A DNA stretch of 64,000 nt from an uncultured Candidatus Thioglobus sp. (lineage in GTDB: Bacteria > Pseudomonadota > Gammaproteobacteria > PS1 > Pseudothioglobaceae), in assembly GCA_905182815.1 (NCBI GenBank), contig CAJJCX010000001.1:310001-374000 (forward strand), in the 5' to 3' direction. Under the pieces are notes generated by a model, which was not told where the DNA came from, made no database searches, and saw nothing but the letters and a program-made list of their open reading frames with translations. Of this stretch, positions 49,501 to 56,561 are shown piece by piece. The translations under genes and the position numbers were made by a program. Numbering within the stretch: the first letter of the stretch is position 1; every line of letters begins with the position of its first letter.

Positions 49501-49608
49501 CTATTTGGTACTTTTGTTACTTTGATACTTCTTCCTTGCCTTTATTCTTTAAACTTAGACTTAATTAACTGGATTAAAAAAATAAAAAATAGTCTATTGA
49601 AAACATGA
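46558..49608 (+). CDS. RND-family efflux permease (AcrB/HAE1-like)
   Basis: The 1016-residue inner-membrane protein has the RND duplication: an N-terminal helix, a periplasmic domain (residues about 35-330), helices 2-7, a second periplasmic domain and helices 8-12. The paired Asp of the proton relay is visible in LGLVVDDSIIIAES near residue 400. It would export hydrophobic compounds. No membrane fusion partner is adjacent, unlike normal acrAB operons. Its TGA overlaps the ATG of the next gene (ATGA), so the pump is translationally coupled to psuK, which is unexpected. Confidence 0.9.
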   Translation: MDSFLNFLVRQKKLALLFTLSIVVLGFMTLQKIQRDTYPVIEFDRLSINTSYPSASPRDVEKNITNVIESKIKGIYGIKELTSTSSEGTSRINIEIDEDVDDIQEVKASISEAVNEIEDLPEDANDPLVVDRTSTEWPILTIVIGGDDINVETAKAIANNIEKNLSLIDGIANINIGGDSEREVQIRVNPEKLLQYQLSFDQVRSAIADQNIRSAIGDNNQGRNQKNIVIISEYQDKESLEDVVVKSSYDGPTILLKDIASIDEGEIGFNTITRINGTKGFVLKVTKTEKADVIRTIEKVRETLDVLKESYPSNINLIVTDDRSKPVSNRLNIVTNNALVGLALIMVVLGLFLSFKTAFWVAISIPVTLLGTVAFLGFVGETINLISLIGMVLVLGLVVDDSIIIAESIHHYKEKGGDVYQNIVDGFKRVIMPVVTTILTTILAISTVLIMSGTTGKFIYILPITVICALTFSFLEVSIALPAHMSGSKVSKQKTWFKPVERWFEKVLVVILRWRFIVLSLFIALLAFSAYVGMKEITYIQWPSSGTNSINMRIQTPLGTPVETTEQSIIKIDNIIIDKVGSNLDFFTSTIGSRASNRASIAITLTPANDRAISAKEIIEILKEETKDIEGVSRINFRTNRGGPGGALDIELSLIGSNDVQRQAAVDQLEKILSSYDGVSDIDRDDDLSKNRIEVLLDYESMAGLGIQYQQVYSHLRTIYSGMDVSDVDFNNTKLSVKMYLGDSNYSDDYITETSIRNNQGRMIPMSQFASVVETPGDPNYKHLNGERVVKVSAAVEDSVTTAQSVSKRALEELDLINNFPEVRAIEGGSSFEAKEALSDFTLALGFAVFGIFMLIALLFNSYSQPLLVILSIPFALIGVVWAFFFHSEPFSFFVLLGVLALVGVVVNDSLVMISHLNFIKQSQDKDSSSIQWIAMGAKDRLRAVILTTLTTLAGVLPLIYGFGGKDAFLQPMVMALGYGLLFGTFVTLILLPCLYSLNLDLINWIKKIKNSLLKT

Positions 49609-50552
49609 CACCCAAACAAAAGCACTATGTCTTTGTAATTGGTGGGGCCAATATTGATCTTCAGGGGTCTAGTGATAACCCGCTTTTATTAAAGGATTCA
49701 AACCCAGGTGAAATATCAATGTCTTCAGGAGGCGTTGGAAGAAATATTGCTGAGAACATGTCTAGGCTCGGTATACCAACAAAAATATTTTCATATGTCG
49801 GATCTGACGCTCTTGGAAATTTTTTAATTGAGTCCACTCAAAAAGCGAAGGTCGACACTTCATACATAAATAGGCATCCCACATTGCCAACCAGTCAATA
49901 CCTGTCGGTGCTGGATGATAATAACGACATGCTGGTGTCAATCTCAGACATGAGAATTATTAATGAGATGACAATTGATGACATTAGAAGCCACAAAGAT
50001 GCCTTAAATCAAAGCTCTTTGATTGTAATTGATACAAACATCCCAGTTGATGTCATTGAGTACATAACAGAAGAATTTAGCCATATTCCCCTGTTTTTAG
50101 ATACAGTATCGATCGCAAAGGCATCAAAGATAACGCACCTTATTGGTAAATTTCATACCGTTAAGCCAAACAGATTAGAGTCTGAGCTAATTACTGGCAT
50201 TAAAATTACTGATCAAAGCTCTATGCATAGCGCTGCAAAGAACATGTTTGAAAAGGGCTGCAAACAAATCTTTATTACTCTGGGTGACGAGGGTGTGTTT
50301 TATTATGATGGAAAAGATTATGGGATGTTTAATCAAAAAAAGATAGATGTAGTCAGTGCAAATGGAGCGGGAGATGCTTTTGTGGCTGGAATGGTTTATG
50401 GTTTTTTAAATTTAAATGGCATTAAAGAAACAGTAAAATATGCATCAGCTGCTGCGCTGATAGCATTAAAGAGTAAAAATACTATCAGTGATCAGTTATC
50501 AGTAGAAAATGTAGCACTATTATTAAAGGAACAGAGCAATGAAGCTGAATGA
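49605..50552 (+). CDS. psuK: PfkB-family kinase, probable pseudouridine kinase
   Basis: This 315-residue ribokinase-fold protein has the N-terminal GGVGRNIAENMSRLG and the C-terminal PfkB signature GAGDAFVAGMVYG with the catalytic Asp near residue 256. The adjacent psuG makes pseudouridine the likely substrate: the kinase forms pseudouridine 5'-phosphate. It overlaps the RND permease gene by four bases and psuG by 14 bases. Confidence 0.88.
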   Translation: MTPKQKHYVFVIGGANIDLQGSSDNPLLLKDSNPGEISMSSGGVGRNIAENMSRLGIPTKIFSYVGSDALGNFLIESTQKAKVDTSYINRHPTLPTSQYLSVLDDNNDMLVSISDMRIINEMTIDDIRSHKDALNQSSLIVIDTNIPVDVIEYITEEFSHIPLFLDTVSIAKASKITHLIGKFHTVKPNRLESELITGIKITDQSSMHSAAKNMFEKGCKQIFITLGDEGVFYYDGKDYGMFNQKKIDVVSANGAGDAFVAGMVYGFLNLNGIKETVKYASAAALIALKSKNTISDQLSVENVALLLKEQSNEAE

Positions 50553-51459
50553 TTATTTAGATTTTCACCCAGACATTGAAAATGCACTAAAAAATAACCT
50601 GCCAATTGTTGCGCTCGAGTCCACTATTATCTCTCACGGGATGCCTTACCCTAAAAATATAGAGACTGCGTTGATGGTTGAAGAGACTGTTCGATCAAAT
50701 AATGCTGTTCCAGCAACGATTGCAATTATTAAAGGGCGCTTAAAAATAGGCCTTACTGAAAAAGAAATTGAATTTTTAGCAACGAATGACGAGATTAAAA
50801 AGATCTCCAGGAGGGATCTTGCTGTAGCTGTTTCACAGCAGTTATCTGGGTCAACAACCGTTGCGTCAACAATGATTATTGCAAAACTTGCAAATATAGC
50901 GGTATTTGCAACAGGCGGAATAGGAGGCGTTCATAGAGGCGCTGAAACAACGCTTGACATCTCTGCAGATCTTGATGAGCTTTCAAGAACAAACGTGTGT
51001 GTTGTGTGCGCTGGGGTAAAGTCTATACTTGATATTGGACTAACTCTTGAGTATCTTGAAACCAAAGGCGTTCCTGTTATAGGCTATAAAACTTCTGAGA
51101 TGCCAGCTTTTTACTCCACAAAATCTGGCTTTAATGTTGACTACAGAATTGATGCAGCAACTGATATTGCTGGCATACTTAAAACCAAATGGGACCTCTC
51201 TATTGATGGAGGTGTATTAGTTACGAACCCTATTCCAGTTGCATTTGAGCTTGAATCAAGTGCTATGAATGAGGCAATAAATCTAGCCATTGTTGAGGCT
51301 GATAATGAAAATATTACAGGCAAAAAAATAACGCCTTATTTGTTATCAAAAGTTAACGAAATTACTAAAGGTAAAAGCTTAGATGCCAACATCAAGTTGA
51401 TTAAAAATAATGCAGACCTAGCGGCAAAAATTGCAGTGCATTTTTCAAAGAAAGATTAG
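50539..51459 (+). CDS. psuG: pseudouridine-5'-phosphate glycosidase
   Basis: PsuG breaks the C-C glycosidic bond of pseudouridine 5'-phosphate, giving uracil and ribose 5-phosphate. The 306-residue protein shows the family motifs VALESTIISHGMPYP near residue 23, GGIGGVHRGAETTLDISADL near 138, the conserved VCAGVKSILD with the catalytic Lys, and LVTNPIP. With PsuK it completes the pathway. The stop is adjacent to the stop of a convergent small membrane protein. Confidence 0.95.
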   Translation: MKLNDYLDFHPDIENALKNNLPIVALESTIISHGMPYPKNIETALMVEETVRSNNAVPATIAIIKGRLKIGLTEKEIEFLATNDEIKKISRRDLAVAVSQQLSGSTTVASTMIIAKLANIAVFATGGIGGVHRGAETTLDISADLDELSRTNVCVVCAGVKSILDIGLTLEYLETKGVPVIGYKTSEMPAFYSTKSGFNVDYRIDAATDIAGILKTKWDLSIDGGVLVTNPIPVAFELESSAMNEAINLAIVEADNENITGKKITPYLLSKVNEITKGKSLDANIKLIKNNADLAAKIAVHFSKKD

Positions 51460-51837
51460 TTACTCTTTTTCTCTTACGAAAAAATTAAACAATAGAATTA
51501 TTGCTACAAAAAAAAGTATCAATAATACAAGGATTCCTTGGTCCGACCTGAAGTACTTTTCAATAGAAGCAATGGTTTCATTCATTGCTTCACTCTTATC
51601 ATCATCTTGAATTCTTACTGTAGGCTCTTTCTTACTGGGCTCTGCTTCAATAACCTCTTCTATGTTTTCATCAATCTGCGCCTCAACAAGCTCATCTTCC
51701 TGAAGGAAATTTGGGGTTTCATCATAATCTTCATTCAGAGAGTTTAAGGGAAGTATCTGGTCTCTATCATCACCTCCAGCAAAAGAGTAGCTGACAAAAA
51801 AGAAAGATACAAATAGGATTAAAAGTATTTTTTTCAT
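51460..51837 (-). CDS. hypothetical exported acidic protein with C-terminal membrane anchor
   Basis: I do not recognise this protein of about 125 residues. From the ATG at 51837 it has a signal peptide (ILLILFVSFFFVSYSFAG), a very acidic, probably disordered middle (rich in Glu, Asp and Asn, residues about 25-85), and a C-terminal membrane helix (GILVLLILFFVAIILLFNFF) ending in FVREKE. An upstream in-frame Met would add 13 residues. The layout suggests a periplasmic-facing tethered protein. It abuts psuG tail to tail. Confidence 0.6.
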   Translation of the reverse strand: MKKILLILFVSFFFVSYSFAGGDDRDQILPLNSLNEDYDETPNFLQEDELVEAQIDENIEEVIEAEPSKKEPTVRIQDDDKSEAMNETIASIEKYFRSDQGILVLLILFFVAIILLFNFFVREKE

Positions 51838-51968
51838 AGAGCTTACAATAATATACCTATAGGAAAAAAATATCAAAGAATTCCACCAATAACCTGAGGA
51901 TTTTTTAATTCAATTTTTCGAGTTATTTAATTCTGATAATATATAGGCTAATTTAAACGGAGAAAATT

Positions 51969-52160
51969 ATGGCAACTTATGAATGTAGTAATTGTGGAAT
52001 GGGCGTTAATGCAACCTGCGCTAAATGTGATGAGCCACTTGTAGATGGCATGCTTAAGCTAGATGATGGCGGTGAAGTTCAAATCTCTGAGTGTCCAAAT
52101 GGTCACGGAAAGATCAAATCACCAATGTGCTGTGGTAATGATATGAGCTGCGCGATTTAA
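51969..52160 (+). CDS. Cys-rich zinc-ribbon-like miniprotein
   Basis: This 63-residue protein has three metal-binding-type clusters: ECSNCG and CAKCDEP in the first third, and CPNGHGKIKSPMCCGNDMSC at the end, with nine Cys in total. It looks like a double zinc ribbon, or possibly a metal-storage or redox protein. I have an impression of close relatives in other marine bacteria but cannot verify it. It has its own ribosome site (GGAGAA) and a perfect terminator, so it is a single-gene transcript. Confidence 0.75.
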   Translation: MATYECSNCGMGVNATCAKCDEPLVDGMLKLDDGGEVQISECPNGHGKIKSPMCCGNDMSCAI

Positions 52161-52184
52161 TAGCATTTTAAAGCTATTCCAATG

Positions 52185-52214
52185 ACCCCTAGTATTAGTA
52201 ATACTAGGGGTTTT
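52185..52214 (+). terminator. intrinsic terminator after the Cys-rich miniprotein
   Basis: ACCCCTAGTATT and AATACTAGGGGT pair perfectly over AGT and are followed by a short T-run. It lies 25 bases after the stop. Confidence 0.9.
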
Positions 52215-52244
52215 ATTTGTTAATAATTTAGAATACTCATCTCT

Positions 52245-53078
52245 ATGAAAAGTTTACTTACCTCAGAAGAAATTAAACAATTTAAGCGAGATGGTGCCGC
52301 CTTAATAAAAGGTAAATTTGATAAACAATGGATAGACAAGCTAAGAAGAGGTATTGATGAAGATATCAAAAACCCCAGCCCAAGGTTTGAAAGGCACACC
52401 AAAGATATAAATGCACCTGGTTACTTTGAAGATTTCTGGACCTGGGATCTTTATAAGGACTTTAAAGACTTCGTTTTTAACTCACCAACAGCAAAAATAG
52501 CATCTGAGCTCTTGGAAGCTAAAAAAATAAACTTAGTAATGGACAACTGGTTTTTTAGAGAGGCGGGATCAAAGTCTGGCGCTCCATTTCATCACGACAT
52601 CTCCTACTTTGATTTTGAGGGCTCAATGTGTGTTCTTTGGCTTCCACTAGAGCCTGTATCAAAGGAAGAGGGGATTGCTTGGATTAAAGGCTCCCATCTT
52701 TGGGATAAGCTGTTCATTAGAACGCGATTCAATGAAGGGCATCTTGTAGATGGAGAGGCTGGCACTGTCAATGGCAAAACTTATGATATTACGCCAGATA
52801 TTCTTAATAATAAAGATGATTATGAATTTCTACAGTGGGACCTTGAACTGGGAGATTGCATCTTTTTTGATATGCGAACGCTGCACGGAAGCTTAAATCA
52901 AGTAACGCCAAAAAAAGATATTCATCGATACACCTTAAGAATGGCTAAAGAAGGTTCTATAATTGAGTATCGAGGTGATTGGGCCCAAGAAGAAAGAGCA
53001 ATGATGGAGGCAAATGGTTATCAAAATGGTGATGATTTAGGTGGCAAAATGTTTCCAACTTTACATGAAGAAATATAA
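52245..53078 (+). CDS. phytanoyl-CoA dioxygenase (PhyH) family protein
   Basis: The 277-residue protein is a 2-oxoglutarate and Fe(II)-dependent oxygenase. The iron facial triad is visible as HHDISYF (His-x-Asp near residue 115) and the distal His in RTLHGSLNQ near residue 213, with a following Arg (YTLRMAKEG) for 2-oxoglutarate. The substrate is unknown; relatives hydroxylate small metabolites such as ectoine or phosphonates. It is separated from its neighbour upstream by a terminator and ends just before the convergent DUF2306 gene. Confidence 0.88.
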   Translation: MKSLLTSEEIKQFKRDGAALIKGKFDKQWIDKLRRGIDEDIKNPSPRFERHTKDINAPGYFEDFWTWDLYKDFKDFVFNSPTAKIASELLEAKKINLVMDNWFFREAGSKSGAPFHHDISYFDFEGSMCVLWLPLEPVSKEEGIAWIKGSHLWDKLFIRTRFNEGHLVDGEAGTVNGKTYDITPDILNNKDDYEFLQWDLELGDCIFFDMRTLHGSLNQVTPKKDIHRYTLRMAKEGSIIEYRGDWAQEERAMMEANGYQNGDDLGGKMFPTLHEEI

Positions 53079-53101
53079 TTATGCATCACTTAGGATTAAC
53101 A

Positions 53102-53521
53102 TTAGCTTAAAAGCTTACTGTTAAATAACAACTCTCCTATAAAGCGCCCAGGCATTAGCGTAAAAAATCCTGCAATTATTAAACCACCAACATAAAGATA
53201 AATCATTAAATAACGATGTTTTTTTGTTTCACCTTTTTTTATTGCAATATAGGCTGCTGGACAGGTATAGATCGTCAATATACATAATAAATGTATAAGC
53301 CCAAAATGATTTAAAAGCAATCTTGGACCAGCAAATGCCGGAATAAATAGGGCAATAGATGCGGTTGTAAGCATCAATAGTAAGTAGATTTTTCCAAGAA
53401 ATTTATGCTGAGTAGAACCTTTTCGCCTAATCATCATATAGGTGCCAATTGCAAATGCAGGCAGAATTGTTGCTAGGTGTGCATACACAAGTGAGTAATA
53501 ATTTAAAGGGTATTCAATCAT
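53102..53521 (-). CDS. DUF2306-like membrane protein
   Basis: This 139-residue protein has four predicted membrane helices. The conserved polar residues within them (HLATILPAFAIG, STQHKFLGKIY, KKHRYLMIYLY) fit the DUF2306 family, whose His residues may bind heme or metal; function is unknown. It is 34 bases downstream of the class V aminotransferase-like gene on the same strand and is probably the last gene of that transcript. Confidence 0.65.
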   Translation of the reverse strand: MIEYPLNYYSLVYAHLATILPAFAIGTYMMIRRKGSTQHKFLGKIYLLLMLTTASIALFIPAFAGPRLLLNHFGLIHLLCILTIYTCPAAYIAIKKGETKKHRYLMIYLYVGGLIIAGFFTLMPGRFIGELLFNSKLLS

Positions 53522-53555
53522 TATTAAATAACCAAAAAGAGACTAATAGCTTGCT

Positions 53556-54803
53556 TTAAATTGTTTTTAAAGCGTTAATCAGGTTGCTAACATCCTCATG
53601 GGTATTGTAGTGCACCATACTCGTCCTAACAACGCCATCATCAACATTAATCCCAAGTGCTTTTAAACAGCGCCATGCATAAAAGTTATCGTTTCGAGTA
53701 GCTATGCCTTGCTTAACCAGATCGCTACTTAATTCTTTGGAGGATTTATTATTCATAGTGAAGGCAATTGTAGGTGCTCTGTCTTTATTACTTATTTTGG
53801 TTTTTCCTATAAGATTGATGTCATCTCGAGTGTTAATATAATCCAGCAACGGGTTTGCTATTTCCATCTCATGCTTAGCAATCAGTTCATTAACAGCTTC
53901 AATTTTTCCTCTAGTTGAAGCATCTTGGCCAGGGAAGTGATGTTCATATAAGTTGTTGAAGTACTCATAAACGCCTATTAAACAAGACAATTCTTCATGG
54001 TTTGGCCCGCCTGGATTAAGTGTGTATGGAACATCTCCTTCAAGAAATTCGTGATTTTGATTAGGTAGCTTGTTTAGAATGTCTTTTTTTCCATAAAGAA
54101 GCCCAAGGTGGGGGCCAAAAGTCTTGTAGAGGCTAAATGCGTAAAAATCGACATCTAGATCCTTTACATCTGGAAATCCATGCGGCGCATAAGATACGCC
54201 ATCACCAACAATATAAGCGTCATACTCATGAACCAATTTTGCAATCGACTTAAGGTCATTTATCGAACCAACAATGTTAGAGCAATGGGTAATCGCTACT
54301 ATTCTAGTTTTCTCTGATAAGAGGGCTTTTAAATCATCAATGTCAAGTTCAGCTGTTTCTGGATTGATTTGCCATTCTTTAATAATCATTCCATGCTCTG
54401 CTAGTCTTCGCCATGCGCCAACGTTTGCCTCATGATCTTGGTTTGTAACGATGACCTCATCACCTGGCTTAAGGAGGCTTCTCATTGCGTTAGAAAGGAC
54501 ATACATATTCATTGTCGTTGAACCACCTATAATTATTTCATCAGTTTTTGCATTAATCATCTCAGCAAAAAGCTTTGTGGCCTGGTCCATATTGTCACCA
54601 GCAATGGCAGACGTATCAAATTCAGCATAGGGCTGAACTTTAGTAGAAGTCATAAAATGGTTTAAGTGCTCTATGACATTAGTTGGAACGTAGCTTCCTC
54701 CAGCATTTTCAAAGAATGACCATTTCGAACTTTTGGGGTCACTAAAAGCTGGGAATTGTGCTTTGACGAAATCAACGTCTAATGAAATATTATTACTTGG
54801 CAT
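53556..54803 (-). CDS. class V PLP enzyme, cysteine desulfurase-like (VC1184 type)
   Basis: This 415-residue fold-type I PLP protein resembles SufS-like enzymes: FSDPKSSKWSFFENAGGSYVP near the N terminus, VTNQDHEANVGAWRRLA with the PLP-stacking His, and the Schiff-base Lys in FSLYKTFGPHLGLLYG near residue 226. I see no Cys in the usual persulfide loop, so sulfur mobilisation for Fe-S clusters is unlikely. A desulfurase, desulfinase or lyase acting on a small amino acid is possible. It follows the aldolase gene by 39 bases in the gntR transcript. Confidence 0.85.
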   Translation of the reverse strand: MPSNNISLDVDFVKAQFPAFSDPKSSKWSFFENAGGSYVPTNVIEHLNHFMTSTKVQPYAEFDTSAIAGDNMDQATKLFAEMINAKTDEIIIGGSTTMNMYVLSNAMRSLLKPGDEVIVTNQDHEANVGAWRRLAEHGMIIKEWQINPETAELDIDDLKALLSEKTRIVAITHCSNIVGSINDLKSIAKLVHEYDAYIVGDGVSYAPHGFPDVKDLDVDFYAFSLYKTFGPHLGLLYGKKDILNKLPNQNHEFLEGDVPYTLNPGGPNHEELSCLIGVYEYFNNLYEHHFPGQDASTRGKIEAVNELIAKHEMEIANPLLDYINTRDDINLIGKTKISNKDRAPTIAFTMNNKSSKELSSDLVKQGIATRNDNFYAWRCLKALGINVDDGVVRTSMVHYNTHEDVSNLINALKTI

Positions 54804-54842
54804 TGGAGCTCCTTATCAAAAAAATAACACTACTAAGCAAAC

Positions 54843-55568
54843 CTAATTTTTGTAGTCTGCTTCTTCCTTATCTAAAATTCTTTTTAAAGCATCAAAATGC
54901 ATATCTGATGCGTCGTACTTTTGCCATTGCTGGGCTGTTTTTGCGGCAATCTCGTGTGACACATGATGCAATGCTTTGCCTGTTTGGTAAGCCCCAATGA
55001 GCGTTTCACAGGACCTTTCAAAGTAAAAGAGATCATCAAACGCTTTAGCAACTGTTTTTGCAGCAGTTAGAACGCCGTGATTACCCATTAACATTACTGA
55101 GTTGTCGCCTAATATGGAACTTAATCTCTCTGCTTCCTTACCAAGACCCATGCCGCTGTATTCATAATCGATAGAAACCCTTTCATAAAAGCGCATGGTA
55201 TTTTGATCAATCGGCTTCATAGTTTTATCCTCTAAGCAAGCCAAAATGGTTGCATACTTTGGGTGGACATGAAGAATGCATCTTGCTTGAGGATTATTTC
55301 TATGTAAAGCGCCGTGTATTGCCCATGCCGTTGGGTCAGGAGCATTTGGCTTAGACATTGTAGCGTCATCATTTGAATCAACAAGAATAAGGTCGCTTGC
55401 ACATATCTGTGAGAAGTGCATTCCAATGGGGTTAAGAAGAAATTTAGAGCCATCATCTGAAACTGCTAAACTAAAATGGTTTGCAACAGCTTCATGCATA
55501 TTAAGCCGTGCAGCCCAGCGAAAAGCTGCAGCAAGATTAGTACGTTCTTTTTTGAAGTCATTTGACAT
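54843..55568 (-). CDS. class II aldolase/adducin family protein
   Basis: The 241-residue protein has the zinc-binding pair HVHPKYATILACLE near residue 100 and the later His in LMGNHGVLTAA near residue 160, the metal site of class II aldolases such as fuculose-phosphate aldolase. Many members act on sugar acids or decarboxylate. The substrate is unknown. It lies between gntR and the class V PLP gene on the minus strand and is probably in the GntR regulon. Confidence 0.85.
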   Translation of the reverse strand: MSNDFKKERTNLAAAFRWAARLNMHEAVANHFSLAVSDDGSKFLLNPIGMHFSQICASDLILVDSNDDATMSKPNAPDPTAWAIHGALHRNNPQARCILHVHPKYATILACLEDKTMKPIDQNTMRFYERVSIDYEYSGMGLGKEAERLSSILGDNSVMLMGNHGVLTAAKTVAKAFDDLFYFERSCETLIGAYQTGKALHHVSHEIAAKTAQQWQKYDASDMHFDALKRILDKEEADYKN

Positions 55569-55642
55569 ATTCGATTAGTTTAACTGGAAGTCAATTAAAT
55601 GGCAAAAATAAAGATAGTAATTAACTAAATAGATAGCTTTGT

Positions 55643-56368
55643 TTAATTATGTTGAGGTGTACCAATTGTTGTTGTGTAGCTAAACATATCTGCTCTTCCA
55701 GTTGTAATACGAAACTCAACCAAACCCTTGTCTTTTGCATAAGAATGTCGATTTAATATTACAACTGGGTCACCCTTATTAATGTGAAGAATTTTTGCAG
55801 TTTTATCATCTGCAATTCCTGCAGTCAAAACTTCTTGAGAGGAGTTAATTTGAGTATCAAACTCTTTAAAAACAACAGCATAAAGAAGGTCAGGTATATG
55901 GAGTGAAGGTTTTTGAAGTCCTTCTACAACACCAGAAATCCACCAAGATTTTTCAATAATAATAGGATTTTTTTTATCAATATAACCCCTTCTTTCTAGG
56001 TAAATAATATCATCACCTTGATTTATTCCTAATTGAAAAGCAACTTCTGAAGTAGCTTTAATTTTTTTTCTAATTGGGGTGGTTTTATAAATTCGAATTG
56101 ATGATCCAGTTTGGTTTCCATAACTAAAGAAGTTAAAAATACTGTTATCAAAGCCATAATCAGATATGTAAGTCCCCTTACCGTGATGACGATATAGAAC
56201 CTTGTTATGCTCTAGTTTATCAATTGCCTTTCTAACAGTTCCAACGCTAACGTTAAGTAGTTTTGAAAGTTGAGATTCAGATGGTATTAAATCGCCTATG
56301 GTAAGTTCACCACTGCCTATTTGATTATTTATATAATCTATAACAGTTTGGTATAACTTTCTATTCAT
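55643..56368 (-). CDS. GntR/HutC-type transcriptional regulator with UTRA domain
   Basis: The 241-residue protein has an N-terminal winged helix (IPSESQLSKLLNVSVGTVRKAIDKLE, the helix-turn-helix at about residues 28-53) and a C-terminal UTRA ligand-binding domain starting near residue 90. It likely senses a small carboxylate or its CoA-pathway intermediate. It is divergent from tctA-tctB-tctC, and upstream of the aldolase gene on its own strand, so it can control both directions. Palindromes occur on both predicted starts in the 193-base intergenic region. Confidence 0.9.
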   Translation of the reverse strand: MNRKLYQTVIDYINNQIGSGELTIGDLIPSESQLSKLLNVSVGTVRKAIDKLEHNKVLYRHHGKGTYISDYGFDNSIFNFFSYGNQTGSSIRIYKTTPIRKKIKATSEVAFQLGINQGDDIIYLERRGYIDKKNPIIIEKSWWISGVVEGLQKPSLHIPDLLYAVVFKEFDTQINSSQEVLTAGIADDKTAKILHINKGDPVVILNRHSYAKDKGLVEFRITTGRADMFSYTTTIGTPQHN

Positions 56369-56400
56369 TTTATTAGGCCTATTTTTATTAAATTTTTGTT

Positions 56401-56421
56401 ACCAATTGGTCAATTAGTATA
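56401..56421 (-). promoter_or_regulatory. gntR start region with ACCAATTGGT palindrome
   Basis: A minus-strand TATACT (56421-56416) is followed by the perfect ten-base palindrome ACCAATTGGT (56401-56410) where transcription would begin. This is a candidate autoregulatory operator. No convincing -35 element is seen. Confidence 0.4.
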
Positions 56422-56460
56422 CTTATTTACTTTAAATATTTTTGTCATAAATTTTTTTTG

Positions 56461-56489
56461 TTGACATTTTTAAATGTGCGGTGTAGGAT
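56461..56489 (+). promoter_or_regulatory. sigma70 promoter of the tctABC operon
   Basis: A perfect TTGACA at 56461-56466 and TAGGAT at 56484-56489 are spaced by 17 bases. The predicted start, about 56496, falls inside the operator palindrome immediately downstream, leaving a leader of about 65 bases to the tctA ATG. Confidence 0.7.
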
Positions 56490-56494
56490 GTTTT

Positions 56495-56530
56495 ACTCAT
56501 ATATATGAGTATTATAAGACATATATATGA
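56495..56530. promoter_or_regulatory. tandem operator-like sites before tctA
   Basis: ACTCATATATATGAGT (56495-56510) is a perfect 16-base palindrome over the predicted transcription start. Its core CATATATATGA (56498-56508) is repeated exactly at 56520-56530, 22 bases on, so two sites would face the same side of the helix. The divergent GntR protein is the likely binder. Confidence 0.6.
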
Positions 56531-56561
56531 ATAAATATATGTTTTACTAATTTGGATACTG

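Noticed and set aside
53556-54803. Annotation as the SufS cysteine desulfurase.
   Set aside because: There is no suf cluster nearby, isc is complete in the window, and no Cys is visible at the usual persulfide position.
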